Program-made: the position numbers and the translations under genes
DNA from: Agapanthus africanus
Taxonomy: Eukaryota; Streptophyta; Magnoliopsida; Asparagales; Amaryllidaceae
NCBI GenBank assembly: GCA_030015575.1
Contig: CM057338.1
Span: forward strand, 629,416,189-629,480,188
Length of the DNA stretch: 64,000 bases
Direction of reading: 5' to 3'
Shown: positions 46,409 through 57,791 of the stretch, piece after piece
How positions within the stretch are numbered: the first letter of the stretch is position 1
Layout of the letters: each line of letters begins with the position of its first letter
Notes under the pieces: generated by a model
The model's database searches: none
The model's input: only the letters and a program-made list of their open reading frames with translations
What the model was told of the DNA's origin: nothing

Positions 46409-48612
46409 TGTAGGGTTCCTAGGCATACTAATAGGGTGTCACAAGGTATCAACCATGCCAAATTCAAATTTTACATGTGCCGGGAAACCCTAATACGGAT
46501 CGTTGACTAGAATTTTAGGCGAAAAAGAAACTAGTTAACAACTTAACTAAAAGAAAGAGGCTACAACCTTTTTAGATCCGGTTCTCCACTTCCTTAGCTC
46601 CACGTAGACGTCCCTCCGCTGTACAAATCGGATCTTGGACTCTAGTGTCGGCTTCATCGGAGAAAAGGGCGGGCTAGGTCATCGACTACGATGTCGAAGA
46701 TAATCTACGTCGAGGCATCACAAGATCAAGCTCCCACTTCACCAAGTCATGAAACTTGTGAAGAAAACACCCTATACTACTTGGCAAGAGGTAGAGGATG
46801 AAGAAATAGGAAGTGGGTTCACTTTAGAATTGGATTTCTCACTCTTTTCATCAAATCACCATTGATGGTTGCAAGCTTTTTCTTCTTGAAGAAGAAGAAG
46901 AAGATGATGATAGAATATAATGAGTATTTTCTAAAATAGAAAATAAAAGGAATACTTATCATACTCTAACCATGGTCAAGTGTAGAGAGTAAATTAGGGT
47001 TAGGTGAATGGTTAGGGTTAAGCATGAAGACAAAAATGGTGACTTAGTCAAAGCTTCATGAAGCTTCAACATCAAACAAAGAAAGCCAAAATTTTCTCTT
47101 TTATGCCATAGAAATAAATAAATAAATGAATAAATAAATAAAAACAAAACCCTAACCATTACATAACAATGGTTTAATCTAAACATACACCCAAACATGC
47201 ATGTATCATCAAACATGGTACAAGCAAGTGCACAAAAATATATCACATATACAATGTGCACATCAAGTGAGAAAATCCATTTAAAGTGAACAAATATTAG
47301 TTAATGCAAAGTAATATATCAAATATATAATTATACATTAAATCATTAAATCAACACTTGATTTAACGATCCGGTCATATCGCATATAATCAACTAATAT
47401 CCAATGTATCGGCTTATCGAATCAATCCTTGATTCGATAACTAGGTTATATCGCATACAACCAATCGATACATTCAACGCGAGAATAGAATACGGTATCA
47501 CATACACGCATTATTCTTGGTCCCGCACATATCTCATATGCGCTCCTATTTTGTTTCGCTTGAGCCAGGAAACCTCTGTGTAGGACTCTAAAGACTCGTC
47601 AATACGCCGGCAGCAGGTGATGATCATATCAAACACCCACAAGCCGCAAGCGGTCTGCTAAACGTAACGGCCACCCGGGTATTGAGCGATCAGAAGATCG
47701 ACGAGCAAGCCCGCTCATACTCCTGTGAATCCAACCAGTAACACTTACCGTACAGTCCGGTCTCGTCGCCTGATATGTCGCATATCTCGCCTAGGGGTGG
47801 TAAACATCAGACCCCAATAGCTTGATAAGTCGTGTCGATATGAGGCCTATAACAGTTCGAGAAACTACTGGTAACACTTACCAGTAAATCTCAGCAACCC
47901 TGGCCAGGGATTTCCGGTTACAGCCAATCGAACACAGCGCAACATCAACTCCCTATACCGGGAGAGACGAATCCCCTCCTATCGCTCATTGCCTCCATGT
48001 GATTCGGGACTGTACCCAAAAGCCACCGTTTTGCACGCCCTCTTGGACGTGGTAAGGTGGAAATCAAAGCACAGTGGGAACCACACAAGACTCTATGACG
48101 ATCTCGGGTCAACAGACTACTCTATACCAGTGTCACCAGAGAACTGCCATCTGACGTAAGGTATAATACCATCTGGGAGTTCTCGGCGAGTCCGTCCAGT
48201 GTACCCAGTCTCCACTGAGCACCCGTATATCATCTCCGATGTCAAACACCAATGGATATGGGATCATCCATCGCCCATCTGTATGGGTCGAGAAGGTATA
48301 CGCTAGTCTACTCTGGTATATCGATGCCCCATCTCGATACACCCACAACTAGGGACCTTGAAGGATGTACTTATGGACTACCATGTCCCCACTAGTATGA
48401 TCTGCATCATAGTCCAGGTAGTCAAGTAAACATCCTAAGGGCTTTACCAACATGTAACAGAGAGACAATCAGTGTACACGTTAAGGTAAAGAGTAACCAG
48501 ATAGCATACTATCATGTCGAGCAAGAAAGTCCTCCTTATATATGTCCAAGCATCCACTACAATAGACATCCTATGTATAGTAATGGCCTCTAGGGCATAC
48601 ATATAACTAACA
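46409..48612 (-). repeat. 5' LTR of B2
   Basis: 2204 bp, TGTAGGGTTCCTAGGC to ...TATATAACTAACA on the plus strand, followed by the target duplication GTATG. Confidence 0.94.
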
Positions 48613-48617
48613 GTATG

Positions 48618-49999
48618 TGGTCCCATGTCTACACATGCCAGGAATGGTTTCTCGTACTTCATTACATTCACTGACGATCTCTCAAGATACGGACATATGT
48701 TCCTATTGAAGCACAAGTCTGAAGCTTTTAAGAAACTCAGAGAATATAAGCACGAAGTGGAGAACCAAATGGGTAAAAGTATTAAGATCCTTCGATCTGA
48801 TCGAGGAGGAGAATACTTGAGCAATGAGTTCCTGGACTATCTAAAAGAGAATGGGATTCTCTTTCATCTTAGTCCTCCCTATACACCATAGCACAACGGT
48901 GTATCGGAGCAGAGGAATCGCACCCTATTAGATATGGTGCGCTCTATGATGAGCACTGCTGAGTTGCCTATTTCCTTTCGGGGCTATACGCTTGAGACTG
49001 CAGCATACCTATTGAATCAAGTTCCATCTAAATCTGTACTTACTACACCATATGAGATATGGAGTGGGAATAGACCATATTTTAAACGAGTTAAGATATG
49101 GGGTTGTCCGGCCTATGTCAAAAGGCAAAATCCGGACAAGCTCGAGGCACGATCAGTTCTTTGCAAGTTTGAGGGATATCCAAAGAATTCTCAAGGATAT
49201 ATTTTCTACCACGCCGAGGAACAAAAAGTGTTTGTTTCTCAATATGCCACCTTTTTAGAAAAGGAATTTCTTTCAAAAGAAATTAGTGGCAAAGAGATAG
49301 AGCTGGAAGAAGTTCCAGCAGCACAAACTGCAACTGAAGATTTAGTGGAACCAGAGGATTCGATAGTTCCCGACGAACCCCAGCCGCTCCACCGATCAAG
49401 TAGGGTTTCTCATCCACCTGAGAGATACTACGGTTTTCTCATCGATGGTGGGAGCGAGGACTGCATCATGGAAGATGATGACCCGACTAGCTTCGAGCAG
49501 GCCATCACGAGTGGTGACTCTGTGAAATGGCTGGATGCAATGCGATCTGAGATGGAATCCATGTACACCAACAAAGTATGGACTTTGGAAGTTGCTCCTG
49601 AAGGGGTAAAACACATTGGGAGCAAATGGATCTTTAAGAAGAAACTTGGTGTAGATGGAAAAGTTGAGACTTTCAAAGCTAGACTTGTTGCAAACGGTTT
49701 TTGTCAACTACCAGGTGTGGATTATGATGAAACCTTTTCTCTAGTGGCTATGCTTAAGTCCATCCGGTTCTTACTTGCCATTGCTGCATACCATGACTAC
49801 GAAATATGGCAGATGGATGTTAAGACCGCCTTTCTAAATGGTGATTTAGAGGAGTGCGTGTACATGACTCAGCCAGAGGGCTTTATAGATAGTGGGAGCA
49901 GCGGAAAGGTGTGCAAGCTGCTTAAATCTATCTACGGGTTAAAGCAGGCATCGCGGAGTTGGAACATCTATTTTGATGTAGTAGTCAAAGAGTTTGACT
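48618..49999 (+). pseudogene. Element C pol, part 2: integrase core and tail, first half of reverse transcriptase
   Basis: Joins in phase with 28012: bases 28011-28012 and 48618 form one Cys codon, giving HSDVCGPM. The second integrase Asp (SDRGGEY) is at 48799-48801. A TAG at 48889-48891 replaces a Gln; the catalytic Glu (GVSE) follows at 48907-48909, 36 codons after that Asp, the D-35-E spacing of the family. From 48892 the frame is open for over 360 codons through the integrase tail (WGCPAYVKR), a spacer with HRSSRVSHPPERYYGF, and the RT motif QMDVKTAFLNGDLEE (from 49810). It ends after SRSWNIYFD before the YVDD site, cut by LTR E at 50000. Confidence 0.92.
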
Positions 50000-50775
50000 T
50001 GTTAGTTGTATGTATGCCCTAGAGGCCAGTTTTGTACAGATGATGTATATTATATTGGATGCTTGGACATATATAGAGAGGACTTTCTTGCTCGACATGA
50101 TAGTATGCTATCTGGTTGCTCTTTATCTTAACATGTATATTTGTCTCTTGAAACTGTCTCATAGTTACATGTTGATAAAGCCCTTAGGATGTGTACTTGA
50201 CTACCTGGACTATAATGTGGATCATACTAGTGGGGGCAAGGTAGTCCATAAGTACATCCTTCAAGGTCCCTAGTCGTGGGTGTATCGAGACGGGAATCGA
50301 TATACCAGAGTAGACTAGCGTACAGCTTCTCGACCCATATAGATAGGCGATGGATGATCCCATATCCATTAGTGTTTGAAATCAGAGATGATATACGGGT
50401 GCTCAGTGGAGACTAGGTACACTGGACGGACTCGCCGAGAACTCCCAGATGGTATTATACCTCACGTCAGATGGCAGTTCTCTGGTGACACTTGTGCAGG
50501 TTAGTCTGTAGACCCGAGATCGTCATAGAGTCTTGTGTGATTCCCACCGTGCTTTGATTTCCACCTTACCATGTCCATGAGGGCGTGCAAAACGGTGGTT
50601 TTTCGGTACAGTCCTGAGTCATATGGAGGCAATGAGCGATAGGAGGGGTTTCGTCTCTCCCAGTATTGGGGGTTGATGTTGCGCTGTGCTCGATTGGCCA
50701 TAACAGGGAAGTCCCTGGCCAGGGCTGATATAGAGATTTACTGGTAAGTGTTACCAGTAGTTTCTCGACCCGTTA
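50000..50775 (+). repeat. LTR E (family B type), part 1
   Basis: Starts TGTTAGTTGTATGTATGCC, directly abutting the C reverse transcriptase with no polypurine tract, so it is not C's own intact 3' LTR. It aligns to the first part of B LTRs with clearly more divergence. Interrupted by a gypsy-type solo LTR. Confidence 0.88.
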
Positions 50776-51335
50776 TGTCACGCCCCGCTTCCCAGAGTAT
50801 GCAAGATTGGGCACGTGACATAGCCAACCATGCTACCTGTGGGTAGGAAGTATCCACCCACAGTCACATTACGGCTGTAGAGATATCAAGAACAAGATAA
50901 AACTATCTAAAATATGTCCACAATCCAGAATAACAAGAGTCAATGATAAAATAAATGCGGAAGCAAATGATCCAATACAATAACGGAAAAGTGTGTCCCA
51001 TAATGCGGGCTCACACCTGGAAATAAATGCAGGAAATAAAACTAACCACTACAGAACTCACAACTCAGCCTGCTGGCTGAAGTACTCCTGCTCGGACAGC
51101 CACAGTGGTAAAGAATCTGGGCCATGCAAAACCCAGACGTCAGCGCGTCAAGTCAACAAGTAATATAATATGAACAGTGTAATAGGCAATGCAGAATTAA
51201 ACATGAATAAAGCAATAATGTGAAACAAGCGGTGCGGGGTAATGTGCAGTGGGTGACTAAACTGTTCTATCGGGTTTCCTAGTCTAAAGTCTTTGAAATC
51301 AATTTGAGTAATCCTCCATGTAACTCAAAGGATAT

Positions 51336-51477
51336 GTCCCGTTACCCCCCGGGACCACGGATCAGGAAGATGTGAACCAATAGCGGTTCTGTCCCGTTAC
51401 CCCCCGGGACCACGGATCAGGAAAATGTAAGAGTCACGAATGGCTCTGTCCCGTTACCCCCCGGGACCACGGATCAA
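51336..51477. repeat. Three spaced 32-bp repeats in the gypsy-type LTR
   Basis: A 32-bp unit beginning GTCCCGTTACCCCCCGGGAC at 51336, 51391 and 51448 (periods 55 and 57), separated by variable spacers. Each unit can form GTCCCG/CGGGAC. Confidence 0.95.
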
Positions 51478-52983
51478 GTAATACCCTTTTAAGTTACACT
51501 TTAGTTTACACTTTTGATTTTCCTATACCCCCAAGCTATGTATGTCGAGTCAGGTGTTCAGTAATCAAGAACTAATGCCAACACAAGATCAGGTAACAGC
51601 AGGTTTGTCTGGATAGACAACAGGAATGGTCCATGAGGACTACATGTCAGGTTTGTTGGCATTAGGCACGAGATCAGGTAACAGGTCAGGTCATGGTACA
51701 TCAGGTCAAGTCAATACTAAACGGTACAATACCATGTCAGGTGTATCAATATATATCATGTGTAACAAAGTCAAGTCAAGATGTAACAATATCGTGGGTG
51801 TGCTCACAACAGATATATAATCGAACAGGGGATTAACTGCAGGAAATAAGCAATAAATTAAACAACAATAAGCAGTTCATTCAATCACAATAGTGCATTA
51901 ATATAGTGCAGCCGTTTTATTATATTAACAGGTTTTGGGCACCCTTAGCGGTGCAACAGTTTAAATGATGATGCAATACAGTTATATCAAGCCTTTGAAT
52001 ACGAATATCCGAATGTAATAGAACTACATGGGAAAGTGCTACAATCTATTAAATGGTAAAATGTGATTAACAGGTAAACTTGGTTCTTAGGTTAAAAGTG
52101 GCAAACTGTAATTTCTATGTTAACTGTAAAATGATATATGTCATATTGCAACCAAATGAGAAAATAACTATACCGAGTTAAGTTTTGCAGGTTTAATGAG
52201 TCAAACATATATAATTGTATAGTATAGCATGTAGCAAGTGATACTTTCCTCGAGAATCCACGGATGCACGGCACGCAGCAGGAATGTGAGAAAACAACGG
52301 AAAATCTCCACTGGGGCATTTCATCGAACACTTTGAACGCACAATCGAACACGGACGGAAAGGGGATCTAAAGGTAGAGAAATGATCACTTCGTTCACGC
52401 AAATGCAAGACACACACTGGAGCCTCGGTTCTCGTCTCGAAGTCACGTCGAATGGGAGGTGATCGTCAGTGGAAATAGGCGAGGTCGGTGATGACAGTGG
52501 GGTTTTCATGATTGTCGGGGATCGAGGTGTGTAAGGTTTAAGGTACACTGGTGAAGGTCGGAGGTGATGAGGGGAAGGAAGGGGAGACGAGGTCATGGAG
52601 GCGACGGCGAGGTCGGAGCTCCGGTGACGAGGACAGCGAGGGTCGCGGACGTGCAGTGATCGGGTGATGGTTGTAGTATGTTTTAAGAAGTCGGGTGATC
52701 GGGGTTCATAGGGGAAGGATAGGAGGTGAGGTGAAGGAGAAGGTCGACGAGCATGGTCGCCGGCGGTGGAGACGGGGTGTGCGAGCGATGATGGGTGCAG
52801 GCGAGGGTTGCGACGAGCCTGCGGGGTTGGTTTGGGTCGTGCAAGGGAGAGCTCGAGGATGAGTGCGAGGAGGAGAGAGAGGAGAAGGAGGCGAGGAGGT
52901 TGAGAGCGGCGGCGGCGGCGGCGGTGACGAGGCGGCTAGGGTTAGGACGCGCTGGGTTTCTCGCGTTCTGGAAATATTATGGA

Positions 52984-53085
52984 GGAGATGAGAATATATA
53001 TGGAGGAGAGAGAGAGTTAGAGAGAGAGAGAGATAGGGAAAGAGAGAAAGAAAGAGACGTTAGAGACAGAGAGAGAGAGGAATAA
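52984..53085. repeat. GA-rich low-complexity tract
   Basis: Runs of GAGA/AGAG with interruptions, in the gypsy-type LTR. On one strand it gives an Arg/Glu-rich frame that I do not regard as a gene. Confidence 0.9.
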
Positions 53086-53649
53086 AATGGAGAGGGGCCC
53101 ACGAATTAAACCTTCCCTGATTGGCCAGGGGAGAGATTCGTGGGTTTTAAGAATATTTAAAAGATTTTTAAATGTTAAATTAACAGTAGGATTATGCATA
53201 TATTATAGTTTGAATATTTTATTAATTTGGAATTTTGGCGCTAAATGAAACATTTCCAAATGGCGCCCGGGTTGGGTCCAAAAATTCGAAATTTAAATAA
53301 AAGGATTTTAAGCGGGTTCCAAATTTTAAAATGAGGTGTTTTATGATTAAAAAGCATACCTCCAAGACGGACACCTGTACGCGCGCGTAGCCGTCCAAAC
53401 TTGTCCGTTTCACCGAACGGGATGAGAACTCGATGCACGGACGCTACCACGCGGCTAGGGGTGTCGAGTAGGCCAAGATAGATATTTTTAATTTCATTTT
53501 AGACGCTAAAATTTGTTATATGCAGAAATGACTTAGCCAGATAAAATTTCACAGCAAGTGTCAAACAGGCAAGCTAAATGAAATTAGTAATATCTAATGC
53601 TCAACCAGTAACAGAAAATAGTAGTATTGGGCTCGGGTGTTACACGTTA

Positions 53650-54598
53650 TGAGCTTCATATCGGCACGACTTATCGGTTATTGGGGTCTGACATTTACCA
53701 TCCCTAGACTTGATATGCGACATATCAGACGAGGAGACCGGACTTTACGGGAAGTGTTACCGGCAGGCTTTTACAGGAGTTGGAGCGGGCTTGCTTGTTG
53801 ATCTTCTGATCGCTCAATACCCGGGTGGCCGTTACGTCCAGCTAGTACCACTGACGGCTTGTGGGTGCTTGATGTGATCATCACCTACTGCCGGCGTATT
53901 GACGAGTCTTTAAAATCCTACATAGAGGTTTTACTGGCTCAGACAAAACGAAATATGAGCACGTATGTGATATGTGCGGGACCGAGAATAATGCGTGTAT
54001 GTGATACCGTATTATATTCTCGCGACTTTTTGTATCGGTCGGTTATATATGATATGGCCGGGTTATCGAATCAAGTGTTGATTCGATAAGTCGATACAAT
54101 GGATGTTATTCGGTTATATGAGATATGACCGGATTATTAAGTCAAGTGTTGATTTAATAATTTAGTGTATAATTGTATATTAGATATACTAGTTTACATT
54201 AACTAACACTTGTTCACTTAAGAATTTTTCTCATATGTGCACAAATTTAATATATATATGCGATATATATTAAAATGTGTTTTCTTTTTGTATCATGGTT
54301 GTTGATACATCATTCATGTGTGTATGAGATTTACACCATGCTATTTATTATGTTGGGTTTTAATATTTAAAGTAATTACAAAATTAGTGGAGGATTAGAA
54401 AAATGCATGAAGCTTGTGGAAGCTTGTGGATGCATTGACTAATTCCACTAAGTTTGTTTTTACTATGGATATTTGTTAACCCAACCATAAGGATTAGCCA
54501 TGGTTATGTCTCTACATGAGTTAGTATATGATACTCACTCACCATGGTTAGCTTTCTCACTTGATCATTATCGCTTCTCATTTCATTTTTCTACATAG
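53650..54598 (+). repeat. LTR E, part 2 (truncated)
   Basis: Resumes GAGCTTCATATCGGCACGAC as in B LTRs after the solo LTR. It runs to about 54598 (TTTTTCTACATAGGA), lacking the last several hundred bp of a B LTR. No primer site follows; instead A-type LTR sequence begins. Confidence 0.8.
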
Positions 54599-55648
54599 GA
54601 AACCATTACGTACAGCTTGTACCTCTGACGTGCTAGTGGTTATACCCAGAGCCAGTGTATTGATGAGTCATTAGAGTCCCCCACAGACAGTTTCCCATGT
54701 TCGGACGAAACGTTATAGAGGCCGTATGGTTTTATGGCAGGGTTCGGAAAATGCATGTGCATTTACGCACGTGTCAGATTTCGGGCAGATAATACTGGTG
54801 GGCTTTGGTTTAAGCCAGATCCGAGTATTATACTGTGTAGATATAATATCTTTGTCTCAGTTACGTTTGTATTCGGTCGTAATACAAATGCGGGTATGTT
54901 TATACTGTTACGGGGTTTTCCTGAAATTCGTTTCAGGATCGCTTTTGGAAGTTGCCAGTTTCCAGTTTTTTATCGCCCATCTTTAACGTTCGATTAAAGA
55001 CGGATTTATCTTTTCTTGAGATGAGTGTGGAAGCTTCTAGATGATGACTAGGATGGTGAGGTGTTAAATGACTCATTAGTTCATTAATGGTTGTGGTCAC
55101 CCCCTTCTCCTACACTCACCTCCCCCCTCTCCTATATGTGGCCGGCACCCTCTAGATAGGGATGATGGATTTTCATTTGGGAAATTATGATAGTTATTTG
55201 GTTCATGGAAATTAGAATAGAAAAGTTTCTCATTTCATATCGATCCAAAAGGAAACTTCATTAACTTTTCGTCCATAGCTTTGGACGTAACGAGACAAAG
55301 TGTTCTACTCATTCTCTACATCAATCTTGGGCATCTCTTTTAGCAAACTTGATGATCGAGTTGCCTCGGTTCAGAGGCGAGAGCCTATTTAAAGATCCAT
55401 CGACGTGGTTCCACCTGGACGAGAAGACTGGAGATTCAGGAGATCGGAGCAGCCACAACAAAGCGTGGGATGATGGTTGAAGACCGAAGGACTCGGATCG
55501 TTCGGTATAACATTTCTACCCACTTTGTAGTTTGTTAGTTTAGCTTTAATGGCAGATCCGGGTTATAGTATACGATAGCGCCAGTCAAAAAGTTTTTGTT
55601 CCGCATTTGGCGTCTGTTAGACGGCCGGGGCGCTATCGTGTACTTACA
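54599..55648 (+). repeat. Truncated 5' LTR of F
   Basis: Starts inside an A-type LTR (AACCATTACGTACAGC, corresponding to about 30238 in A2) and ends ...GTGTACTTACA before the primer site. Confidence 0.83.
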
Positions 55649-55649
55649 G

Positions 55650-55662
55650 TGGTATCAAAGCC
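55650..55662 (+). other. Primer-binding site of F (one base changed)
   Basis: TGGTATCAAAGCC, against TGGTATCAGAGCC in the others. Confidence 0.88.
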
Positions 55663-55858
55663 TCACCATTAAGCTTTACTAACTTGTGCTAACACGTTTA
55701 AAACATTGATCGAACCGATTTTCAAAAACTACACTTTTTCTGTTCAAACTTTCGGTCGATTTTTAAAAGCATATAAAAATTATTTTGCATATCACAGAAA
55801 ATTGAGCAGGGTTTTTGAAGAGTTACGGTGAAATTTGGACACATGTTACCACTATACC

Positions 55859-55905
55859 GCCGCGGATCCGCGGTCAAAGCTTGGGTTTGACCGTGGAATC
55901 GCGGC
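55859..55905 (+). other. GC-rich hairpin of F
   Basis: GCCGCGGATCCGCGGTCAAA (55859-55878) opposite TTTGACCGTGGAATCGCGGC (55886-55905): 19 of 20 positions pair if G-U is allowed. Changes on the right arm are mostly G-U compatible. Confidence 0.6.
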
Positions 55906-57276
55906 CAGTATATGGCAACAGTGGACTAAATTTTTCCAGTGTGTTCTTCATATGAAATTGTGGTTTTGTTATATTTCTTATGGGCCCAGATTTTGTTACT
56001 GTACAATAGATGTTTGTGGGGCCCACTTTGGGATATTTGGTCGATCGAAATTTAAACATGTTAGTTTACAGTACTTATATTATATCTCCGACCGGGAATG
56101 TCATTCGAGCGGTAAATTGCGTCTAATTGCTATAGCTTTTTTAGACAGATTTGCGAACGTGACATTCGCGTTGATGTTCTGTGTTGTACTGTGATGTTGC
56201 GGATTTATCGTGGTGGATAACAGTGTGCAATGACAGTGCAGTTTGGATTTATTTGTACATTTGATATTGCGGGACGAGGGTCCAAAATGTGGACTGCCGT
56301 TACTGCCTGTTTGTATAATATTCTTTTGGGGCACGACCAGGCTGAGGTCGATGTACCCATTGTACATATTTTTATTTCTGTACTAGGTTTACCCCGCGAA
56401 GGAGTGCACGGATAGCCGGGTTCTGGAGGGCAACCGGTCCGTATCTCATGGCTTTGAGAGGCAGAGGGGCCTCACTATAGAATTGGCAGACTATTCGCTG
56501 CACTTGTAGGAGGCCCCTCTATCTCATGGCTTTGATGCTCAGTGAAACCCGGGGCTCCCAGATTATCTGTATTGTTCTGTGATGCTTATTACTTTTCTGT
56601 AATGTTGCATATTATCACGCCTGGAGCGATTATTGTAAATTGGTATATATACTATTAGATGTTGTATATGTTTTACACCCGCGCTAGTCCAGTCCCCGCT
56701 CTGTCGTTAGTTAAGTAACCTAACGGGTGATGACGGGACCCTGTGGCGAATGCGGATGGCATATACGTACATTTTATTTTTCGTTCTTTTCTGGTGTGAT
56801 TGATTGATGGGACTGCATTGAGTCTTATCAATGCAAGGATAAAACAAACCTATATTTGATGTTGTTGGAACAAATTTTAAAAGTGTTATTACAAAGACGT
56901 TTCCTTTTGTTTTGCATAGTGATATTTAGTTAGAATATCCTGCACCTCATTCGACGAGGCAAGGGCAGATATCCCTTCACCAGGAGGGACCCCTTGGGCA
57001 GAAGTTTGCGTCAGGGTAATAACTTCACTATAGTCGATTACAAGTTGCTTTGCATCGCGGTATTCAGTTGGAATATCCTGCACCTCATTCCACGAGGAAA
57101 GAGCCGAGATCCATTCACCGGGAGTGACCTCTTTAGCAAAAGGTTTTGGCCACTATATCTTTATAAAAAGCTATCAGGTTCCTTCAACGAGATCAAGTAC
57201 ATTACGTTAAAGGTTTTTCGCTAAAAACCAGCCGTGGCCCTCCGTCATTTCTTATGGATAGTCAGTAGTATTCAAG

Positions 57277-57495
57277 CTATGTTTGTTGGCCCTTAGTCAA
57301 GGCATAGTGTTTAGTAGCTGCTGGGTATTCATTTGTTGCATAGATAAATGCGTTAGTTTGGGACAGTCGTATTACTTTGTTGGCCCTTAGTCAAGAGTAT
57401 GTACGGGTGGGATCAAATCAACCTGGATAATGACCGGAAGAACTTGACATGTGACTTATGATTTGTTGGCCCTTAGTCAAGGTCATAAGAGCATG
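57277..57495 (+). other. Three-hairpin domain of F
   Basis: TTTGTTGGCCCTTAGTCAAG occurs three times. Stems: CTATG/CATAG (57277-57307), CGTA plus TAC with GTA plus TACG (57368-57405), and CATG plus CTTATGA with TCATAAG plus CATG (57448-57495). TTGGC/GTCAA close a CCTTA loop in all three. Confidence 0.68.
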
Positions 57496-57791
57496 AGGTA
57501 AAAAATTACATCGGGAGTTTCAAGCAAACAACAAACTTTCCGGGCATGCGCATACCTTCTGGAGTGTGATAACTTGAGTGGCTTCCATCAAGTTATCATG
57601 CGATGATAGTTGGATCCCGATTCTCACAGATGAGTTGGTTTACTCTTCGAGTGATCCCGACTAATTCTTCTTTCAGGTTTGGAGGAGAATTTAAGTTCAC
57701 AGTGGGAGGTTTCCTGATTAGATAAAGTGATAACCATTCTGATCTAGGTTAGAGTGCACGCAGAGTGTTTCTTTTATCTCTCTCCCTAGCA

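Larger units (their letters stand above)
28013..48612 (-). mobile_element. Element B2: non-autonomous Ty1/copia, family B, minus strand
   Basis: Target duplication GTATG at 28008-28012 and 48613-48617. On the minus strand: 5' LTR 48612-46409 (2204 bp), primer site 46407-46395, internal region 46408-40451, 3' LTR 40450-39507 plus 29271-28013 (2203 bp), interrupted by A2. About 43 LTR differences (2.0%) are visible. Same family and internal length as B1 (5958 against 5955 bp). Pol is a broken relic. It landed immediately after the codon for the first integrase Asp of C. Confidence 0.94.
1515..49999 (+). mobile_element. Element C: old gag-less Ty1/copia element, host of the nest
   Basis: Segments 1515-1871 (end of 5' LTR), 1872-3776, 24128-24652 and 26806-28012 plus 48618-49999 join into one collinear copia element once A1, solo LTR D and B2 are removed. 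B1's internal region supplies the uninterrupted template for the order. Target duplications mark the removed insertions (tgcac/cgcac, attgc, gtatg). The internal region keeps a primer site, a long structured leader, then protease, integrase and the first half of reverse transcriptase, and stops at 50000 where another LTR begins. Its RNase H, polypurine tract and 3' LTR are not in the window. C is related to family B by LTR end and leader but its pol is much better preserved. Confidence 0.85.
50776..53644 (-). mobile_element. Gypsy-type solo LTR inserted in LTR E
   Basis: 2869 bp, TGTCACGCCCCGC... to ...CGGGTGTTACA, target duplication CGTTA at 50771-50775 and 53645-53649. On the minus strand it begins TGTAACACCCGAGCCC and ends GGGGCGTGACA, ends common in plant Ty3/gypsy LTRs of the Tekay/Del type (from memory). 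No internal domain or partner LTR, hence solo. It holds a triple 32-bp repeat, a CGG run (52906-52924) and a GA-rich stretch. The open frames inside (up to 96 codons) are low-complexity and not convincing. Confidence 0.75.
55663..57791 (+). other. Non-coding structured leader of F
   Basis: Holds CGACC/GGTCG with loop AGGCTGA near 56335-56350 and a partly decayed composite stem near 56408-56495. A deletion has removed the left arm of the GGCTC-loop hairpin (about 56535). The duplicated module lies at about 56968 and 57108. The three-hairpin domain follows, then the fourth hairpin GATAACTTGA/TCAAGTTATC (57568-57577/57588-57597). No Gag-like frame. Confidence 0.58.

Noticed and set aside
50000..50022. 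LTR E as element C's own 3' LTR
   Set aside because: The RT frame runs straight into it with no RNase H, ADPLTK motif or polypurine tract, so an insertion or deletion junction is more likely.
51336..51477. CRISPR-like repeat-spacer pattern
   Set aside because: Only three units within a plant LTR, with no cas context; it is an LTR-internal repeat.
52795..53085. 96-codon Arg/Glu-rich frame in the gypsy-type LTR
   Set aside because: Translation of CGG and GA repeats; low complexity with no homology I recognise.
55859..57597. F as a further copy of family B
   Set aside because: Its LTR end (CTTACA), the leader stems GACC/GGTC and CTTATGA/TCATAAG, and the fourth hairpin are of family A type.
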